The notes under the pieces: generated by a model | What the model was told of the DNA's origin: nothing | Database searches by the model: none | What the model saw: only the letters and a program-made list of their open reading frames with translations | Shown: piece after piece, positions 3,772 through 5,495 of the stretch | Numbering within the stretch: position 1 is the first letter of the stretch | Layout: every line of letters begins with the position of its first letter | NCBI GenBank assembly: GCA_050258415.1 | Contig: JBLMYS010000260.1 | Coordinates: 1-5,495 of the forward strand | From: JAAXKN01 sp050258415 | GTDB lineage: Bacteria > Bacteroidota > Ignavibacteria > Ignavibacteriales > SURF-24 | DNA length: 5,495 nucleotides | Direction of reading: 5' to 3' | Program-made: the position numbers and the translations under genes

Positions 3772-5495
3772 TCAGCTCAGATGGAGTTTTGAATAGGGAC
3801 AGCCATGACCCACTTTGCTTTCAACACGGATTTTACCGCCATGCTTTTCAATCATTTCTTTACATAGCAGTAAGCCAAGGCCTGTCCCTTGTTCATTTGC
3901 TGTACCTTTTTTACTTACGCTCTTATCGATCTTAAATAATTTATCAATTATATCTTGTTCGATTCCTATACCTGTATCGGTAACCGAAACCTCAATTATG
4001 CCATCCGATTTCCTGGCCTCCAGAATAATTCTTCCTCCAGGATTTGTAAATTTAATAGCATTAGCTGCCAGGTTTCTTACAACAGTAGACAACATATTTT
4101 TATCGGCTTTTACGAAGATCGAATTGTCTATTGTGTAATTAAACTCTATCTTCTTGTTCTTTGCCGTTTGCTTTACCAAAGAAATTGTAGGGTAGAGTTC
4201 AATGAGGAGATTAAAATCTTCCATATTTATAATCATCTGCCCGGTTTGCATTCTGGACCAGTCGAGTAAATTTTCAAGAAGCTTATACGAATTGCGGCTG
4301 AGCTCTTCAATACTGCCGATGAAAGACATTTTTTCATCTTCAGATAAAGTGTCATATTCTGATGACAAAATTTGAGAGCAGCCTATCAACCCCTGGAATG
4401 GGCTTTTAAGGTCGTGTGCAATAATAGAAAAAAACTTGTCTTTGGTTGCGTTTAACTCTGCAAGCTCGAGATTAATTTTCTTAGTCTCCTCCTCTATTTG
4501 TTTGCGCTCAGTGGAGTCGCGTTCGACAAAGAGGATGCTTGCAGGTTTGCCCTCCGGATCAGGCAAAACGGTATAGTTGAGCTCAATATAAAACCGGCTT
4601 TTATCTTTTTTAATTGCGAGGTATTCCCTTATCTTATGATCACTTTGTCCTGTAATTAATTTATGAAGATTTTCTTTCAATCTATTATGGTCAGAAGGAT
4701 CAATAAAATCAAAAGCCGGCCTTCCAATTAACTCATCTTTTTCCTCAATGGAATAGCCATACATCTGAATTAATTTATCGGACATAAACTGCATCTTTCC
4801 ATCCAGTGAGATAATTCCTATTCCATCTGGAGAAGCTGAAATGATAGCTTCTAGTCTTTGTCTGCTTTGCTGCAGGACAGCTTCATCAAGTTTTCTTTCA
4901 GTTATATCCGAGACAACACCCTGCCATAAAGTACTGCCATCTGATTGAGGTTCAGGAGTGGAAGCCATATGAAGCCATTTTACATGTTCATTTATTAAAA
5001 TTCGGCCAGTCCACTCAAAATATGCAGGTTCCTTTATTCTATCCAAATTGATCCTTCTTAATCCTTCCATATCTTCTGGATGAAAGTGACGAAAAGCAGC
5101 CGTGTAATCGGCTAAAATTTCTTTTTCGCTGACTTGAATAATATCTGATAATTTTGAACTGGCATAATGAAATTGCATGTACCCATTTGGTCTGGTGCTC
5201 AATGCATAAACTCCAACAGGGATATTTTCAACCAGATGTGCAAATTCCTGCCTGCTTCTGTCTAGCGATTCCTTTGCTATTGCCTGATACTGTTCAATAA
5301 GGGAAGTAAAGGAGTTATGCGATGACTTAAGCTCTTCTTCTGCAAGAACACGGCTTGTTATATTTTCATGGGAAATTACAAGAAATACTTTCCCTTCTCT
5401 TATAAAACGTTTTACTCTTCCTGTAAACCATCTCTTTTGTTCAGGTGAGTGGCAGGGGTAGTCATAGGAAAATTCATCTACTTCAGCATTCAGGA
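3772..5495 (-). CDS. Multi-PAS sensor histidine kinase, C-terminal 573 aa (5' end outside window)
   Basis: The frame stays open to the right edge, so the TTG at 5202 is internal and the true start is not visible. Numbering is of the visible part. The end of a PAS domain with the signature D-Y-P-C-H-S-P-E-Q-K-R-W-F (11-23) leads to a linker; PAS 2 spans about 82-201, ending DITERK; PAS 3 about 210-331, ending DSTERK; a short coiled coil precedes the HisKA domain (about 343-417) with the H-box FFSIIAHDLKSPFQ, phospho-acceptor His360. HATPase_c runs from about 463 to the end: N-box RNLAANAIKF (473-482), G1 DTGIGI (506-511), F-box LFKID, G2 GTGLGL (536-541). All catalytic boxes are intact, so it should autophosphorylate. 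No membrane segment, receiver domain or HTH is visible. The cytoplasmic PAS array suggests an intracellular ligand, cofactor or redox signal. No response regulator gene lies downstream, so the kinase looks orphan here. The last residues (GHGCPYSKLHLS) fit a slightly divergent G-x-G-S-x-F-x-x-x-L-P ending. Confidence 0.93.
   Translation of the reverse strand, partial: LNAEVDEFSYDYPCHSPEQKRWFTGRVKRFIREGKVFLVISHENITSRVLAEEELKSSHNSFTSLIEQYQAIAKESLDRSRQEFAHLVENIPVGVYALSTRPNGYMQFHYASSKLSDIIQVSEKEILADYTAAFRHFHPEDMEGLRRINLDRIKEPAYFEWTGRILINEHVKWLHMASTPEPQSDGSTLWQGVVSDITERKLDEAVLQQSRQRLEAIISASPDGIGIISLDGKMQFMSDKLIQMYGYSIEEKDELIGRPAFDFIDPSDHNRLKENLHKLITGQSDHKIREYLAIKKDKSRFYIELNYTVLPDPEGKPASILFVERDSTERKQIEEETKKINLELAELNATKDKFFSIIAHDLKSPFQGLIGCSQILSSEYDTLSEDEKMSFIGSIEELSRNSYKLLENLLDWSRMQTGQMIINMEDFNLLIELYPTISLVKQTAKNKKIEFNYTIDNSIFVKADKNMLSTVVRNLAANAIKFTNPGGRIILEARKSDGIIEVSVTDTGIGIEQDIIDKLFKIDKSVSKKGTANEQGTGLGLLLCKEMIEKHGGKIRVESKVGHGCPYSKLHLS

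Noticed and set aside
3772..3815. Frameshift at the C-terminus of the kinase
   Set aside because: An alternative frame gives SLFKTPSELKFNPN, which resembles the G-x-G-S-x-F ending. However, the called frame (GHGCPYSKLHLS) also fits the G2-box ending and stops at the normal length, so no frameshift is needed.
5200..5202. TTG as the start of a 476-aa histidine kinase
   Set aside because: The same frame runs without a stop to the right edge and encodes PAS-type sequence upstream, including DYPCHSPEQKRWF and an ENIT-type PAS end; the TTG cuts through the middle of a PAS domain.
1..5495. CRISPR array, tRNA/rRNA, insertion sequence, toxin-antitoxin or defence system
   Set aside because: There are no regularly spaced repeats, cloverleaf, transposase motifs or terminal inverted repeats. 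None of the genes resembles a known defence or toxin-antitoxin component.

Overview
The window reads as a piece of a Bacteroidota chromosome, possibly Bacteroidales or a relative. The evidence is the AT-rich base composition, signal peptides ending in '...YAQDNN' and '...YGQDTT', a promoter-like TAnnTTTG box, a secreted two-lobe aspartyl protease, and a multi-PAS histidine kinase. The family-level assignments come from motifs read by eye. The taxonomic call is an inference.

Layout. (1) Positions 3-287, + strand: the C-terminal two thirds of a PhnB-like VOC/glyoxalase-fold protein, cut by the left edge. It is separated by a perfect 24-bp palindromic bidirectional terminator from everything else, which all lies on the minus strand. 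(2) 341-1123: cytoplasmic alpha/beta hydrolase with its own strong Shine-Dalgarno sequence. (3) 1377-1499: a likely 40-aa secreted peptide with a TTG start, followed by a GC-rich hairpin. (4) 1551-2450: a secreted protease built of two retropepsin-like lobes (DTG twice). (5) 2830-3354: a 174-aa exported, highly charged helical protein, vaguely Spy/CpxP-like, with a classic terminator behind it and a possible 21-aa leader ORF in front. (6) 3772 to the right edge: a hybrid-looking PAS-PAS-PAS-HisKA-HATPase sensor kinase whose N-terminus lies outside the window.

The genes do not form an obvious pathway. Most look like independent minus-strand units, each with its own leader and terminator; only the protease and the small peptide appear co-transcribed. 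The most interesting shared structure is a dispersed motif of about 31 bp. It occurs three times (1190-1220, 2531-2560, 3532-3562), always in the same orientation and always 65-180 bp upstream of a minus-strand start codon. It may be a common promoter/operator or 5' leader element. No mobile element, CRISPR array, tRNA or rRNA is visible, and I found no clearly new multi-gene system.
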